The translations under genes and the position numbers were made by a program. Shown in pieces: positions 34,001-43,669 of a stretch of DNA of 64,000 nt; within the stretch, counting starts at the first letter, position 1; the number at the start of each line of letters is the position of its first letter. Source of the stretch: Branchiostoma floridae (lineage: Eukaryota > Chordata > Leptocardii > Amphioxiformes > Branchiostomatidae); the NCBI RefSeq assembly GCF_000003815.2, contig NC_049981.1, positions 29,220,661-29,284,660 of the forward strand, written 5' to 3'. Under the pieces are notes generated by a model, which was not told the origin of the DNA, made no database searches, and was given only the letters and a program-made list of their open reading frames with translations.

Positions 34001-34784
34001 GAACTAGCCACCAACACAGATGCGTTTTCACGCTAACATCGTCTGCATGTCCTACCTGCTTCCCTTGCGATGTACCGGGCGATGCTGTTGCTCTGACAGA
34101 TTGTAGTTCCGTCCACTTCCAACAGGGGGAGCTCTCCCATTGGAGTTGCTGCAAAACAAAAGTTTATTCTCATTTCCCTTGCAGGCGTAAAAGACGATTG
34201 ATTTGTAAGTAGACAGTCTAAATTAGCAATCCAATCTAGTGGGTCTCAAACCGATAAATGACTCCCTGTAGAAACATGAATCATTCCACAGTCTTCTTTT
34301 ACCGCCTTTTACTTCCCCAACCGAAGTCAGGTACCCATCAAAACTATCCTCCATAATGCCGATTCAATTAAAACAAATTGCAACTTTTTTCCAGAGATAA
34401 AACTTTCAAACCTTTACAGAATATGTAAGACGTCTAAAAACGCATAAAAAGCAGCCGCAGCCGAATCTCTGCTTGGAGAGTTGGGATAGATCAGATGAGA
34501 AGAAATCGTTACTCACTTGTGAAACACTATAGATAATAATAAAAAAAGATAGAAAAACCAAAAAGGGTGGAGAAAACTGAATGTCAGATCTTCGATGGTA
34601 CCCGGGCCATCGGTAGAATTGTTAGAGAGAAAAAAAAAAAAAGTTACACACCCGACTTCATGCCGGCCCACTTGCTCTCGTGCAAGCGGACGTCCTCGTA
34701 CTTCATCCCGCCGGCGGCCAGCATGACCCGGTTGACCTCCCCGAGGCCGCGGCCGTCGAAGTAGGTATACTTGATGCTAGGCAT
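31062..34784 (-). CDS. Sigma-class glutathione S-transferase (HPGDS-like), gene GST-C, 5 exons
   Basis: Minus-strand exons in order: 34784-34652, 34148-34056, 33662-33550, 33137-33039, 31232-31062; GT-AG, phases 1,1,0,0, giving 202 aa. Catalytic Tyr8 in MPSIKYTYFDGRGLGE; position 14 is Leu where HPGDS and GST-A have Arg. TPMGELPLLEVDG has the cis-Pro and QSNSIARY (63-70) the GSH site. The C-terminal domain shows LEYLNKLASGKGYFVGDQ, LTAADVALYVNYES and the end PGIAKWLKERPVTTY. Exon 1 donor is GTGTGT. Intron 4 (1.8 kb) contains a GAATA-type satellite interrupted by a CTTCGCCAA transposon. It points towards GST-B. A TATA-like tatttatgta and GC box lie 80-125 bp upstream. Confidence 0.95.
31375..31575. 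repeat. GAATA/GGAAT-type simple satellite, left part
   Basis: Repeated gaatagaat and ggaatagaat pentamers with longer phrases 'aatgtgcatgatagaaca' and 'aatgtacatgatagaaca' about 115 bp apart. It continues at 32905-33005 on the other side of the inserted transposon. Confidence 0.75.
31585..32904. mobile_element. CTTCGCCAA transposon in GST-C intron 4
   Basis: Begins CTTCGCCAAATAATCATG and ends in the inverse of CTTCGCCAAGAAG; the body matches 4620-5874 in reverse. The interior repeats segments such as gcaggtacc/gcagtaccgtaggaaaacgcc and contains inverted ATTATGCAAAT at 32152-32182. No transposase ORF. Confidence 0.75.
32905..33005. repeat. GAATA/GGAAT-type simple satellite, right part
   Basis: ggaatggaatagaat and agaacagaac runs ending 34 bp before exon 4 of GST-C (minus strand). 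Confidence 0.75.
33219..33250. repeat. Perfect 14 bp hairpin in GST-C intron 3
   Basis: CAAGGAGGTTAAAA, four-base loop gact, then TTTTAACCTCCTTG. Confidence 0.85.
33835..34020. repeat. Dispersed repeat 'ggatgtcatccat', copy 1 (GST-C intron 2)
   Basis: Shares attgttcggta, tcgatttcat, ttttgggatt and aggatgtcatccata..atcaaa with 37975-38160 and 63270-63425, all in the same orientation. Class unknown. Confidence 0.6.
34290..34350 (-). mobile_element. SINE body fragment in GST-C intron 1
   Basis: cttttacttccccaaccgaagtcaggtaccca matches the region downstream of the tRNA-like head of the SINE at 56500-56680 (ccgaaccgaagtcaggcaccca). The tRNA-like head is absent. Confidence 0.45.
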
Positions 34785-34864
34785 GGTGCTGGTCTGAGAT
34801 CTCTACTCCTCACACTGTTATGATTCTTGCAAAGATGCGATGTGTCGGTCGAGGCACCCATGCC

Positions 34865-35002
34865 TGTATTTATGTACGTTTGCCGGTGTTCTATTTTAGG
34901 CCACGCCCCCGATCGAATCTCATAGAACACTTGTTCCGCCCTGGAGGTCGTTTCGCCTCCCCGGCATTAACAATTTAAACGCGACCTATCGGTCGTTCCA
35001 GC
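34865..35002 (-). promoter_or_regulatory. GST-C promoter region
   Basis: Read on the minus strand: TATA-like tacataaatacagg (34876-34863), GC box gggggcgtgg (34910-34901), and GGAACGACCGATAGG (about 35002-34986). The last motif matches the GST-A promoter motif to within one base. The ATG is at 34784. Function is inferred from position. Confidence 0.5.
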
Positions 35003-35364
35003 TAATCGCAAGTATTGAAAACGTTTGCTTTCAGGATGAATAGGCGAAACTGAGCTTAAGAAGGGCTTTTGGGATGTCATTCCACCATCCTTCATTCGTG
35101 GTATGTTCTTATCTTTTTTTCCAGTGATTCACTCTATAGCAAATGTCGCTTGGTTGAATACTTTTCGATAAAGAGGCCAGTGTCTGTTTCACTCCCGACT
35201 TTGCGACTAAGACTCAAGACGTTTTGTCAAAAGATTTACGAAAATTTACGAATCTATCTGTATTAAGAGGATTTTCCAAGCGAGACTTAACTTGTGCAAA
35301 GTGTGTTTACATTTAGAAGGAGAGATGTTGAGAATAAGAGGGGTCAGTCATTCTGCAGCGTCCC

Positions 35365-35547
35365 TACTCTCCAAGCATAGGTTCAGTTCCGATTGTTTTT
35401 GNNNNNNNNNNNNNNNNNNNNNNNNNNNNNNNNNNNNNNNNNNNNNNNNNNNNNNNNNNNNNNNNNNNNNNNNNNNNNNNNNNNNNNNNNNNNNNNNNNN
35501 NAAAACACGCCAAAAACAATCGGAACTGAACCTTCTGCTGGAGAGTA
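35365..35547. mobile_element. Foldback/MITE whose centre is an assembly gap
   Basis: Left arm tactctccaagcataggttc..cagttccgattgttttt and right arm aaaaacaatcggaactg..aaccttctgctggagagta are inverted copies. The 100 N gap at 35402-35501 sits exactly between them. Confidence 0.75.
35402..35501. other. Assembly gap (100 N)
   Basis: Standard-size gap at the axis of an inverted repeat. Confidence 0.99.
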
Positions 35548-35619
35548 CAGCGTCCCCAGAGCTTCACGTGAAAAACCCGGAAGTGAAGTCTAGCTTCGGA
35601 CGTTCTGTCGGTCGTTCGT

Positions 35620-35790
35620 AATCTCCAAGCAGATCCTACGGTAGCATAAGATAACATAAAAAGCTGGCAAAGGAGTGACGCCGGCCTAGGAGTGTGTTTC
35701 GCTACAAGGCAAATTGACACCTTTTGGCTGATTACACTCCTTGGCCAGTTTGGTACTGTCTTATGCCATCGTAGGATCTGCTTTGAGATT
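35620..35790. mobile_element. MITE, 'CTCCAAGCAGATCC' family, upstream of GST-C
   Basis: Left TCTCCAAGCAGATCCTACGG and right inverse CGTAGGATCTGCTTTGAGA, with tagcataagata / tatcttatgcca continuing the arms. Confidence 0.88.
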
Positions 35791-36205
35791 ATGTCGTTCG
35801 TTCATTTTTCTAAGCAAATCAAAGCGCCTCCTACATGCAAGTAGTGATACCAGAACTTTCTACACCCAGTCCTTCTATCTGAACTATTCATATTTGGATA
35901 ATTTTGATACCCGTGTTCTATCGGTCGTTTCAATCAAGTGATTATTCGGGTTTGTTTCTGTCGGTTCAAGTAGGTTCGAGAATATTCATTCGACCGTCCA
36001 GTCCTCATTTGTCTGATTAAAAGCGCTTTCAAAGTTAAATTTGTTATTTGGATGCACCCTGTCGGTCGTTCTGCTGGTACTGTTATATCCTCTAATCTGG
36101 TTTACGGACGCAACCTGTCGGTTGTTTTGCTGGTTATATCCTCTAATCCGTTTGGATTGCGTGGTGAGTGCTGTGTGTAATGTAGCCGGGCGTTCTCTCG
36201 GTCGT

Positions 36206-36616
36206 TCCGCCAACACAGACAAAAGATCGGTGGGATGTTCTATCCGAACGATTTGGAGGGGTGGGCAGGATGTTACGTGAAAAACTGTACCTCTGGCTGA
36301 ACTGTAAAACCAGCTACCAGGGTTAGCCCCGTTGTAGTCTTCGTCTAGTTGAGTGGTCCTGGCTATACGTATCATCATGTAGCCGAATAAATCATACTAA
36401 ATACCTGATAGGGTCTCGGTAGTCCGAGGAAACTGTGCCGTAGGCCCCCATCTTTTAGCATCGGATCTCTTACTTTAACATAGACCCTCTTTCCACATAT
36501 TTCACAAAGAAAGAGACCACGAAATCTTTCATCTTTCAAAATCTCTATTTCACAGAACGCACGTTATGTCAGAGAGACATCGAAAGCTAATGTGAACAGC
36601 ATTCTTACAAGTATGG
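36206..36616. other. No gene recognised
   Basis: A piece at 36360-36385 (atgtagccgaataaat) resembles 14435-14452; otherwise unremarkable. Confidence 0.4.
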
Positions 36617-36752
36617 AACATTGTCCTCTTCGTTCCACAACTTTCTTTAATTGTTTAGCAAACGTTTCGACAATTATCCGTCGTCTTTCATCTTGTCGAA
36701 ATGTTTACTGAAGAAGTAAAGAAGGTTGTGGAACGAAAAAGACTATGTTCAA
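36617..36752. mobile_element. Foldback element with ~50 bp arms
   Basis: tcttcgttccacaactttctt...caaacgtttcgacaa on the left is mirrored by ttgtcgaaatgttta...aagaaggttgtggaacgaaaaa on the right, with a ~25 bp loop. Possible MITE or transcribed hairpin. Confidence 0.75.
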
Positions 36753-37009
36753 TTGATCAACCAACCTGATGAAACTATTTACGGACCTCTAAATGTAGAG
36801 AGAAGAACGTTTCTTTAGGCACAAAGTATCACAATGTCGCTACTTGTACATACGAGTCTAAAGGTGATTATGTAGTATTCCTTACGTCATTCAACACGTC
36901 ACTCGCAATCGAGGACAGAAGAAAAGCGTCCAGACTATGCATTGTGTGCAAAATGGCTAATAAACTAGTAGACGTATAAACTTCTAAGTACCTATTACCG
37001 ATTAGAAAA

Positions 37010-37262
37010 GAGAACTAGCCATACCTTCAAGTATTGAGAGGTATAAACAAAGTTAATGGAGTGGAACTTGTTACCACCAAGTACAACACGGGCATCCTCA
37101 CAAGACAGCTTTAAAGAATTTCGCAGCTAGATGTGCAAAGGTTAGGTGTGACAGCTTCTTCATAACCAGGTGCTGCCGCTCAGTGTGTCTGCGATCGAAG
37201 CTAGGTATAGTGTGTCATGCAGAAGGGCGGTTATACCGGCTATACAGATACAGATACATAAA
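37010..37262 (+). mobile_element. LINE 3' end with GATACA tail, copy 1
   Basis: The region ggagtggaacttgttaccacc...agctttaaagaatttcgcag corresponds to the VEWN...SFK C-terminus of CR1/L2-type ORF2. A 3' UTR (aagggcggttataccggcta) and a tail tacagatacagataca follow. Same family as 51820-52145 and 57437-57682. Confidence 0.7.
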
Positions 37263-37836
37263 CAGAATACGGCTTTTCAATATTGAGTATTAGTGAGGAA
37301 CAGTCCGCAACAGATGACTGTGTATGTTTATGAAGGATATACATTTAGGTAAACAATTTTTAGAGGAAATTCAATCTCTACAACTGGTAAAAATTGGAAA
37401 TTTACTTCCAAACGTCCCGAGTGACATCCATCGCTCTTCTAATGAACTGGCAAAATAAATAAATACTTGTACATCTAACTGGAAACACCGGCTGAAGTCA
37501 ATAACTCTAAAACACTTAAGAAATAACGACCTTGTAACAATGTAAGCTTTTGGGAAAAAAACTTTATAACTGTTAAGAAGAAATGACTATGTACAAAATA
37601 TTCTGTTGTGAACCTGTTATAAGCTAAAGCCATGTGGATTTCATTATACATATTCAACATTACTAAGAAACGAGAAGAAGCCAAACAAATGTGTTAGACT
37701 AGTTTTAGAATCCATGTTTTAGAAACCATGTGTACTGCATCACTACCTTTTGTATCTATATGCCTGTACTTAGCCCGATAGGGCATGAACGTGCAATAAA
37801 GGCTATTGTTGTTATTATCATTATTATTATTATTAT
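37263..37836. repeat. AT-rich region ending in a LINE-like 3' terminus
   Basis: 37740-37836 ends ccgatagggcatgaacgtgcaataaaggctattgttgttattatcattattatt, a typical CR1-type 3' end with an ATT tail; 63855-63900 (cgggcatgaatttgcaaataaataaa) is similar. No coding part is recognised. Confidence 0.45.
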
Positions 37837-37974
37837 ATGGATGACATTAGCACGGCCGTTTCCAGAAATAAAACAAAGTTTTTAACCATGCTTCAAATTG
37901 TGTAAAGCAGTTGCAAAAGGAGGAAATATATGCTGTAGACAAAACATATACATCGAAAAACATAAAGTAAGATC

Positions 37975-38160
37975 AAGGATCTATTGTTCGGTATTCAATA
38001 CATAGTGTTTGTCATTTGATCAGTCTTCGAGACCACGTAGATTTCAAAATGAAAGCAACTTTTTTTGCCATTTTTTTTTCTATTCGCACGCTCGCGTCAG
38101 TTTTGGGATTTTCAAAGGATGTCATCCATATAATCAAATCAACATGGCCTAAACGCAATA
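37975..38160. repeat. Dispersed repeat 'ggatgtcatccat', copy 2
   Basis: Begins ggatctattgttcggtat, as does copy 1, and ends aatcaaatcaacatggcctaa, as does copy 3 at 63420. Confidence 0.6.
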
Positions 38161-38429
38161 TGGATTTCCATAATAAACGCTTTATCACTTTAACGAAAAT
38201 TTAACACTGCAGGCACGTCTAGGTAATACCTTATATTTTAAATGTACAACAACTAAATCTTCATGGATGCTTATGTAGATCCAGACGTCAAAAGGTAATA
38301 AAGGTAGTTGATGATGATCACACGGACTATAACATAAAGATGCAGCTGACTTCCTTGTTTAAACACATGGACAATGTTGTAGAATCCAGTGTTCTAGATA
38401 TACATACATATACATTCATGCACATATAC

Positions 38430-38441
38430 ACGGGCACACAT

Positions 38442-38507
<66 letters not shown>
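38430..38507. repeat. (CA)n microsatellite
   Basis: About 60 bp of CA with a single AAACA interruption, followed by a G-rich gtgggggggtggggtgg. Confidence 0.95.
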
Positions 38508-38835
38508 GTGGGGGGGTGGGGTGGCGTCCGGGAAGTTTAATCACGATATAAAAGACAATAAAGACCAAACATAATTCAACAGCATGCCTTGTGCATATTT
38601 CTTAGCGTGGATTTTTCGTTTCCGCAAACAGCCCGGCCAAGCCCCGGGTAGGAAATATGACATAGGCTTTAGATAGGCACGTCTACAAATAATAAGTTTA
38701 ATAGCGAATTTTAGATTTCAATTTTGAGCTTTTATTTCAGAGCTAGAGGTCGTAGGTTATGTCACCTTTGTCACCGAGATAACTGGGCTGATCTCCTCGA
38801 GTCGAAAGAATAACGACGTAATCTGTATCTCTATT

Positions 38836-38940
38836 ACATTTTACCTGACCCCTACCTCTTCCCTCATGACCTCAATGAAAAGCCGCCTACAGGCCGTTTT
38901 GAGTTTCTCCTGAATTAAGAACTGTTCAAACAAACTTTTG
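38836..38940. repeat. Dispersed repeat, partner of 44690-44830 (inverted)
   Basis: cctcttccctcatgacctcaatgaaaagccgcctacaggccgttttgag is the reverse complement of ctcaaaacggcctgcaagccgcttttcattgaggtaatgagggaagagg at 44737-44782. Class unknown. Confidence 0.65.
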
Positions 38941-39105
38941 AGCAAACGCCGGAATACAGACCGAGGGTATGTTTATAGCTTACAATCCATTCCGACATGT
39001 TCACTCTCTGTAAATACTGGCAACACTACGTTGATCTGGTCTACAAGCGCTAATGCTTTCATTTTGTACACACCTTTAACACCATCCGGTCGTAACCACT
39101 CTGTA

Positions 39106-39136
<31 letters not shown>

Positions 39137-40144
39137 GTCTCCCGGTTTTTAATTGAATGTATTGTTATAGGCCTGTAGTGCCTGAAATAAAGAATAATAA
39201 TAGCCACTGAGGCGTAAGAAGTAGTAGTATTAGAGTCATAAGGTGTATTATTTGAGGCGTAAAATCACTGCAAAACAAGTCCGACCTAACATCTGCTAAG
39301 TAAGAGGTCACCACTTGATTTTCTCTACATGAGTTCTGGGAAACACTAGTGAGGCTTGCTGAAGATTTTTTTCGAATTTTCATTTTTTAAATAGAGTAAA
39401 CTATAGCTACGCTTGTAAACCTTTTATAGCATTCATTGTCCGCATACCCTGCATCTTCCTTAGGTTATATCAAGAACAAAAGTTGGGCTGGTTTTTATTT
39501 TTTCTATACCTTGATTTGTGAGTACGATACATTTAAAATCTTAACTTTCAATAGGGAATAGATATATACAGTTTATCTTTTCACGCACACGAGAGTTGAA
39601 CAACGCAGCAATTTGTAGTGACTAGTGAAAGGACAACTATTCGTATTGCATTGACTAGCATCTGTTGGCTTTTCCAACTTTTTAAGGTCTACAAATGTCA
39701 TATCAAGTAATAGCAAAGTTATTGTCTTTCATACATCTTAATGTTTGTCTATGTATTGTCTTCTTGTTTTGTATCGGTAAGTACGACTCTACATGTACAT
39801 CACTTGACTTTTATAGTGTGAAAAATAGAACCATATATGTAGACATCAAGAACTTGAAGTTGAAGAACTTGTTCTAAAGGCTGGTGTAGATATTTGTCCA
39901 TATTAACAAGTGATGATGGGGTATACCATATTAACACGATTGTCAACAAGTTTAAAGTAGTTGAAAAGAAAACTTGAGTTGAGATTTTCATGACCAAAAC
40001 GTTGAATTTTACCTGAAAAATAGCTATAACCAACATACCGTAACGTTACCCTGATGATGACTTCGGTGAACATTATCAACGAGTACATTTATTGATAAGT
40101 GGAACATTGGCATTTCATTTCTGTTTCTCTCTTTTCCTGTAAAG
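38941..40144. other. No gene recognised
   Basis: AT-rich; contains a (TC)n(TA)n tract at 39108-39136. TTTATT at 40088-40093 is AATAAA on the minus strand, 363 bp beyond the GPCR stop, and could be its poly(A) signal. Confidence 0.4.
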
Positions 40145-40270
40145 GATTGGACGGGAAAGACGTCGGCCCAGCTGACTAGACTGCCCGACGACCGCCAGAA
40201 GTGGAAAACCCTTGTGAACAGTCAGAGTGCCCCAGTTACGGAACCGAAGTCTTTTCAAGTCCTGATCTAG
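40145..40270 (+). pseudogene. Probable LINE C-terminal remnant
   Basis: 42 codons reading DWTGKTSAQLTRLPDDRQKW followed by KTLV and ending in a stop. The pattern DR..W..LV close to a C-terminus is typical of RTE-like LINE ORFs. Nothing else of the element is visible. Alternative: a short host exon, since 'cctgtaaag' precedes it. Confidence 0.45.
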
Positions 40271-40455
40271 ACAATTGGTATTTGAAACAGAGAGGCCTCT
40301 CCATTCGAATTTGAAACAGAGAATCTTCGCGTTTCACATAATACGAGCAGCGTCGTCTTCAGCCATTGTCTTTGGTACTTGCAATATGCACAATACACTT
40401 ATTGTTTCAAATTTAACACACAGTTTTCAAATTTAATGGACAGTCGACTGCTCCG

Positions 40456-43400
40456 CTACACGGCTACGTCAGCATGAGGTCTGTCAGGCGTTGACGCCAT
40501 GGTTCCCATGGTGATGGCTGACACGGTGGTGCGTCTGGTCGGCTGCGTCTGCTCGGTCTCGATGACCTGCAGCTGGTAGTTGTCCTTGTTCTCCGTCGCG
40601 TTGACGTTGCCGTTGGTCCTGTCGTCACGGTCCGCCCCGTCGCCGGCATGACGCCCCAGCTTGGAGTCGCAGAGCCGGCGGAAGTTCTTGTTGTAGTACC
40701 TGTAAGGGGAGTGGTTGGTAGTGACCTTGACCTCGAAGGCGTCCCTAAAGCTAAGGGCTCAACCCGCCGCACGTGCAAATACGTGCTGTCTACGAGCCAA
40801 AACGTTGTCAATCTTTTGGGATACGTAAGTGGTATAAGTACCGCCTCCGTATGAACTCGTAGGGAATCCGACGGATTTTGGAGCACATAGACACGCTGTA
40901 GAACTTTACGTTCAGGCAAAACTTTGTGTGCCATCTGGCTGCGGATTCGCCCCAAGACACCCCCCCCCCCGTACGTTACAGTACGCGACTACCCTGTACA
41001 GCCTGTCGCCTCCCCAAAAAAACGTACGGACAAATTGCACGTACGGCTTGTTGTGCCCTTGGCTTTACAAAGCTCGTAGGATAGATGCAGATCTTATAGT
41101 GTGTACGACGAGCCCGTCCCGTGAGAAACGTGTATATAGTACAGGGGCACCCTGTGACATACCCGTAGACCACCGGGTTCATGCAGCTGTTGAAGTACGC
41201 CAGCCAGTGGGCGATCGGGTAGAGGTAGACGAAGACGACCTCGGCGTGGCTGGCGAACGGGTCGGACCAGTCGCCGATGAGCGTGATGAGGTGCAGCGGC
41301 AGCCAGCACACGAAGAACAGGACCACCACCACCACTAACATCTTCACCACCCACGTCTTCTTCTTCTGGTGAGGATCTGAATTAGCGTAACAAATGACAA
41401 ACATTCTAGTAAATGACAAAAAAAACAGTAAAAACAATAACAGTAACAGCAACGTTAGTTAACAATATATAAGCACCAGAAGAACAGGACCACCACAACC
41501 ACCAGCATCTTCACCACCCAGGTCTTCTTCTTCTGGTGGGGATCTATCGGAACGGATGTAGCGTTAACGTAAGGTTATGTAAGTGTAAGAGTGTAGACTA
41601 TGGGGAGGGGGTACCGTTACGTTGCATTTATTGATTGAGGTAGTCAGAATGAATCTGAGAGATGTGGGCAACAGCATTAGTATATCCTTCACACCAGCAT
41701 CTCCGCCACCAGGTCTTCGTCTTCTGATGGGGATCTAGCGGAACGGATGTGACCTAATGTAAGGTTATGTAAGTGTTAGAGTGTAAACCCTTGAGACATA
41801 AAATGGTCAAGCATCAGAGGTCAGGTAAAACGGATATAGGTTATCCCACGGATAAATGTGAACTAGCGTCATATGCAGGCTTTTCATTGACGTCGTACTG
41901 TCTATAATTTTAATCCGACGACGACCATGTTGGCGGGTAATAGAAGTAAGCAGTAGCATTTTCCTGTGGTTTGCAATTAGTACGTTGTACTCCAAATGAC
42001 GCAGATAGCGCAAATGAAAAGCCTGTACATGACGTGGTATGTGTACCTGCCAGTTTACGCGGCACGGACGTCGCCACAGGTCGGTACCAGATGTTGTTGG
42101 CCACCTGCACGTACATGTAGGCGATGATGGAGATAGGCACCACGAACAGCAGCAGAAAGAACATGATGGTGTAGGCACGGCGGTGGTTCATGCTCGGCCA
42201 TTCCTCCTGTAGGCAAACAGAAACAACATTGAGCTGGGACGGGGGGTGATACAAACTTCCAACTACGTTTAACACGTCACTAACATGATGGTGTAGGCAC
42301 CGTGGTGGTTCATGGTCGGTAATTTCTCCTGAAGGCAAACAGAAAAGAAACACAACATTGAGCCGAGACGGGGGGCGATACAAACTTCCAACTACATCTA
42401 ACACAACTTACTAGTTACGCCCCCCTTCAGTGAGGTCACGTGCCCTCAACCAAAACGAGATAAAGATAATGATACAAAATAGAAAGCCTAATAAAAACTC
42501 ACCTGACATGCGGAAACGGTTACCCCGTTGCCGAAGTCATGAGGCGCTACTTCGAGCACGACTGCCTGGGGGATATTGATGGCGGCCGCCAGCAGCCAGA
42601 TAGCGGCGATAGTCACCCCCGCCTGACGGCCGCTGATCTTTCCCTGGGGGACGTGGACAACAGCCAGGTACCTGCAGAGGGGAAAAGATCATGACATAAA
42701 GAGATTTCGCTATCTTTTTTAATCCTTTTTGCTATCTTTTGTCACGTTAAAGTCAATACCCAGATATCTGGAGAGAGAAAAAGGGTGATAACATAAAGAG
42801 AGTCCGTTATCTTTTTTAAACTCTTTTCAACATTACACCCAGAACACCAAAACTAACATATGCTACGAAGGGATTCAATAACGTGGGGTTAGTCTGAAGG
42901 AAGCGGAAACTCTCAATCCAGCCGTTGGCTACGAAGAGAGATTAGTCGGCCCACCAAATGACAACATAACGACAGTAGCATAGATATTAATTATCAAAAT
43001 CATTCCATTTTACAAAACCGTAACGGCCATGACCTTTGACACATGATGTAATTGGGTATTGACTGTCTAGACCATTGGGCGGAGCATGATTAGCATGTTA
43101 GGTATCCCTGATTGGTTGTGGTGGTGAGAGCACCCATCCGGATTGGCTAAGCCAGGCAAGCTTTTGTTATGCTAGTTGACCTTAGAGAGTGTACGAAGAT
43201 ATTTTTCAGTCTGGTACCCACAGGACTGGAGGTAAGGTCACCTTAGGGCTATCCCCTCTGTTGGATTGTGTACGAGTTGGTTAGACCAATTCTCCCTGTA
43301 TATATTAGATCTCTGCTGATTATTACCTTATCCCTAGACCTGTATCCTATAACTGTAAACTTGCTGCAATCGTATTGAAGCACATTGTATTATATGTTAC

Positions 43401-43639
43401 TTGAGTTTAGCATAGGTTGAATAAACACGGCTCACAAATAGTAATCGACTGGTTTGGCTCTGAGTTTATGATAAGTTAATATAGAACTTAGATACCAAAC
43501 ACCCTGAACGTTTCAAAACGTCTCTTTTACCACACATACCTGTCTGCCGCTATGGCGACCAGTGTGAAGATAGACGCTCCGATGGACACACCTTGCATGA
43601 AGGGGGACAGCTTACAGATCACGCCTCCGAACGGCCAGG
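40456..43639 (-). CDS. Rhodopsin-class GPCR, NPFF/RFamide receptor-like, last 5 exons (5' part not found)
   Basis: Minus-strand exons: 43639-43540 (TM3), 42671-42503 (TM4), 42206-42047 (TM5), 41376-41163 (TM6-TM7), 40699-40456 (tail, stop TAG). Phases chain correctly (1,2,0,1,2) and all junctions are GT-AG. Visible motifs: TM3 Cys in GGVICKL, DRY split by an intron ([12 protein letters not shown]), ECL2 Cys in VSACQEEWP, TM6 [11 protein letters not shown]7 [20 protein letters not shown] (NPxxY) and helix 8 NKNFRRLC with a likely palmitoylated Cys. [13 protein letters not shown] and [12 protein letters not shown] resemble NPFF receptors; ligand inferred only. The first exon here opens in phase 1 (CC TGG), so exons for the N-terminus, TM1 and TM2 must lie upstream; none was seen up to 64000. 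The tail has many Ser/Thr/Asp residues. Confidence 0.88.
40749..41064. mobile_element. MITE 'AGCTAAGGGC' family in the last GPCR intron
   Basis: Left AGCTAAGGGCTCAACCCGCC and right inverse of AGCCAAGGGCACAACAAGCC, continuing with GCACGTGCAAAT. TAA precedes the left end and TTA follows the right. Reverse-orientation relative of 12651-12959. Confidence 0.82.
41471..41600 (-). repeat. Partial copy of the GPCR TM6 exon start, copy 2
   Basis: 41471-41545 repeats the first ~75 bp of exon TM6-TM7 (41376 back to about 41304) at an offset of 167 bp. On the minus strand it keeps the AG acceptor (cgatag) and, in frame, [14 protein letters not shown] followed by VVVVVLFF, identical to the real exon at protein level, before diverging. 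No downstream donor or TM7 is present. Confidence 0.8.
41690..41790 (-). repeat. Partial copy of the GPCR TM6 exon start, copy 3 (diverged)
   Basis: Shares catct.c.ccac.aggtcttc.tcttctg.tggggatct and then the 3' flank cggaacggatgt...gtaaggttatgtaagtgt with copy 2, offset 191 bp. The AG acceptor is kept (cgctag); coding identity is partly lost. Confidence 0.7.
42162..42405 (-). repeat. 122 bp tandem duplication covering the TM5 exon start and its acceptor
   Basis: Unit 1 (42162-42283) holds the first 45 coding bases of the TM5 exon and upstream intron; unit 2 (42284-42405) repeats it. The second copy keeps the acceptor (tttgccttcag) and reads [15 protein letters not shown] against [15 protein letters not shown] in the true exon, then leaves the frame. 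A donor is absent in unit 2. Confidence 0.85.
42672..43539. other. GPCR intron between TM3 and TM4 exons
   Basis: No element with clear ends. 43065-43435 has an isolated regulatory look (CAAT-like, tatatat, gaataaac) but no paired termini. Confidence 0.4.
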
Positions 43640-43669
43640 CTGGGGGGAAACAAAAGCTAGTGGTAAAGG

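Larger units (their letters stand above)
34986..36205 (-). repeat. Recurrent GGAACGACCGAYAGG motif upstream of GST-C
   Basis: On the minus strand the motif or one-to-two-base variants occur near 34990, 35605, 35915, 36065, 36120 and 36195. The copies at 36052-36108 and 36109-36165 belong to a ~57 bp tandem duplication (cctgtcggtcgttctgctgg on the plus strand). Two further occurrences lie in the GST-A promoter. Confidence 0.6.

Noticed and set aside
43065-43440. Possible solo LTR in the GPCR intron (TGTCTAG... with gaataaac near its end)
   Set aside because: No second LTR, no target duplication and no clear CA terminus.
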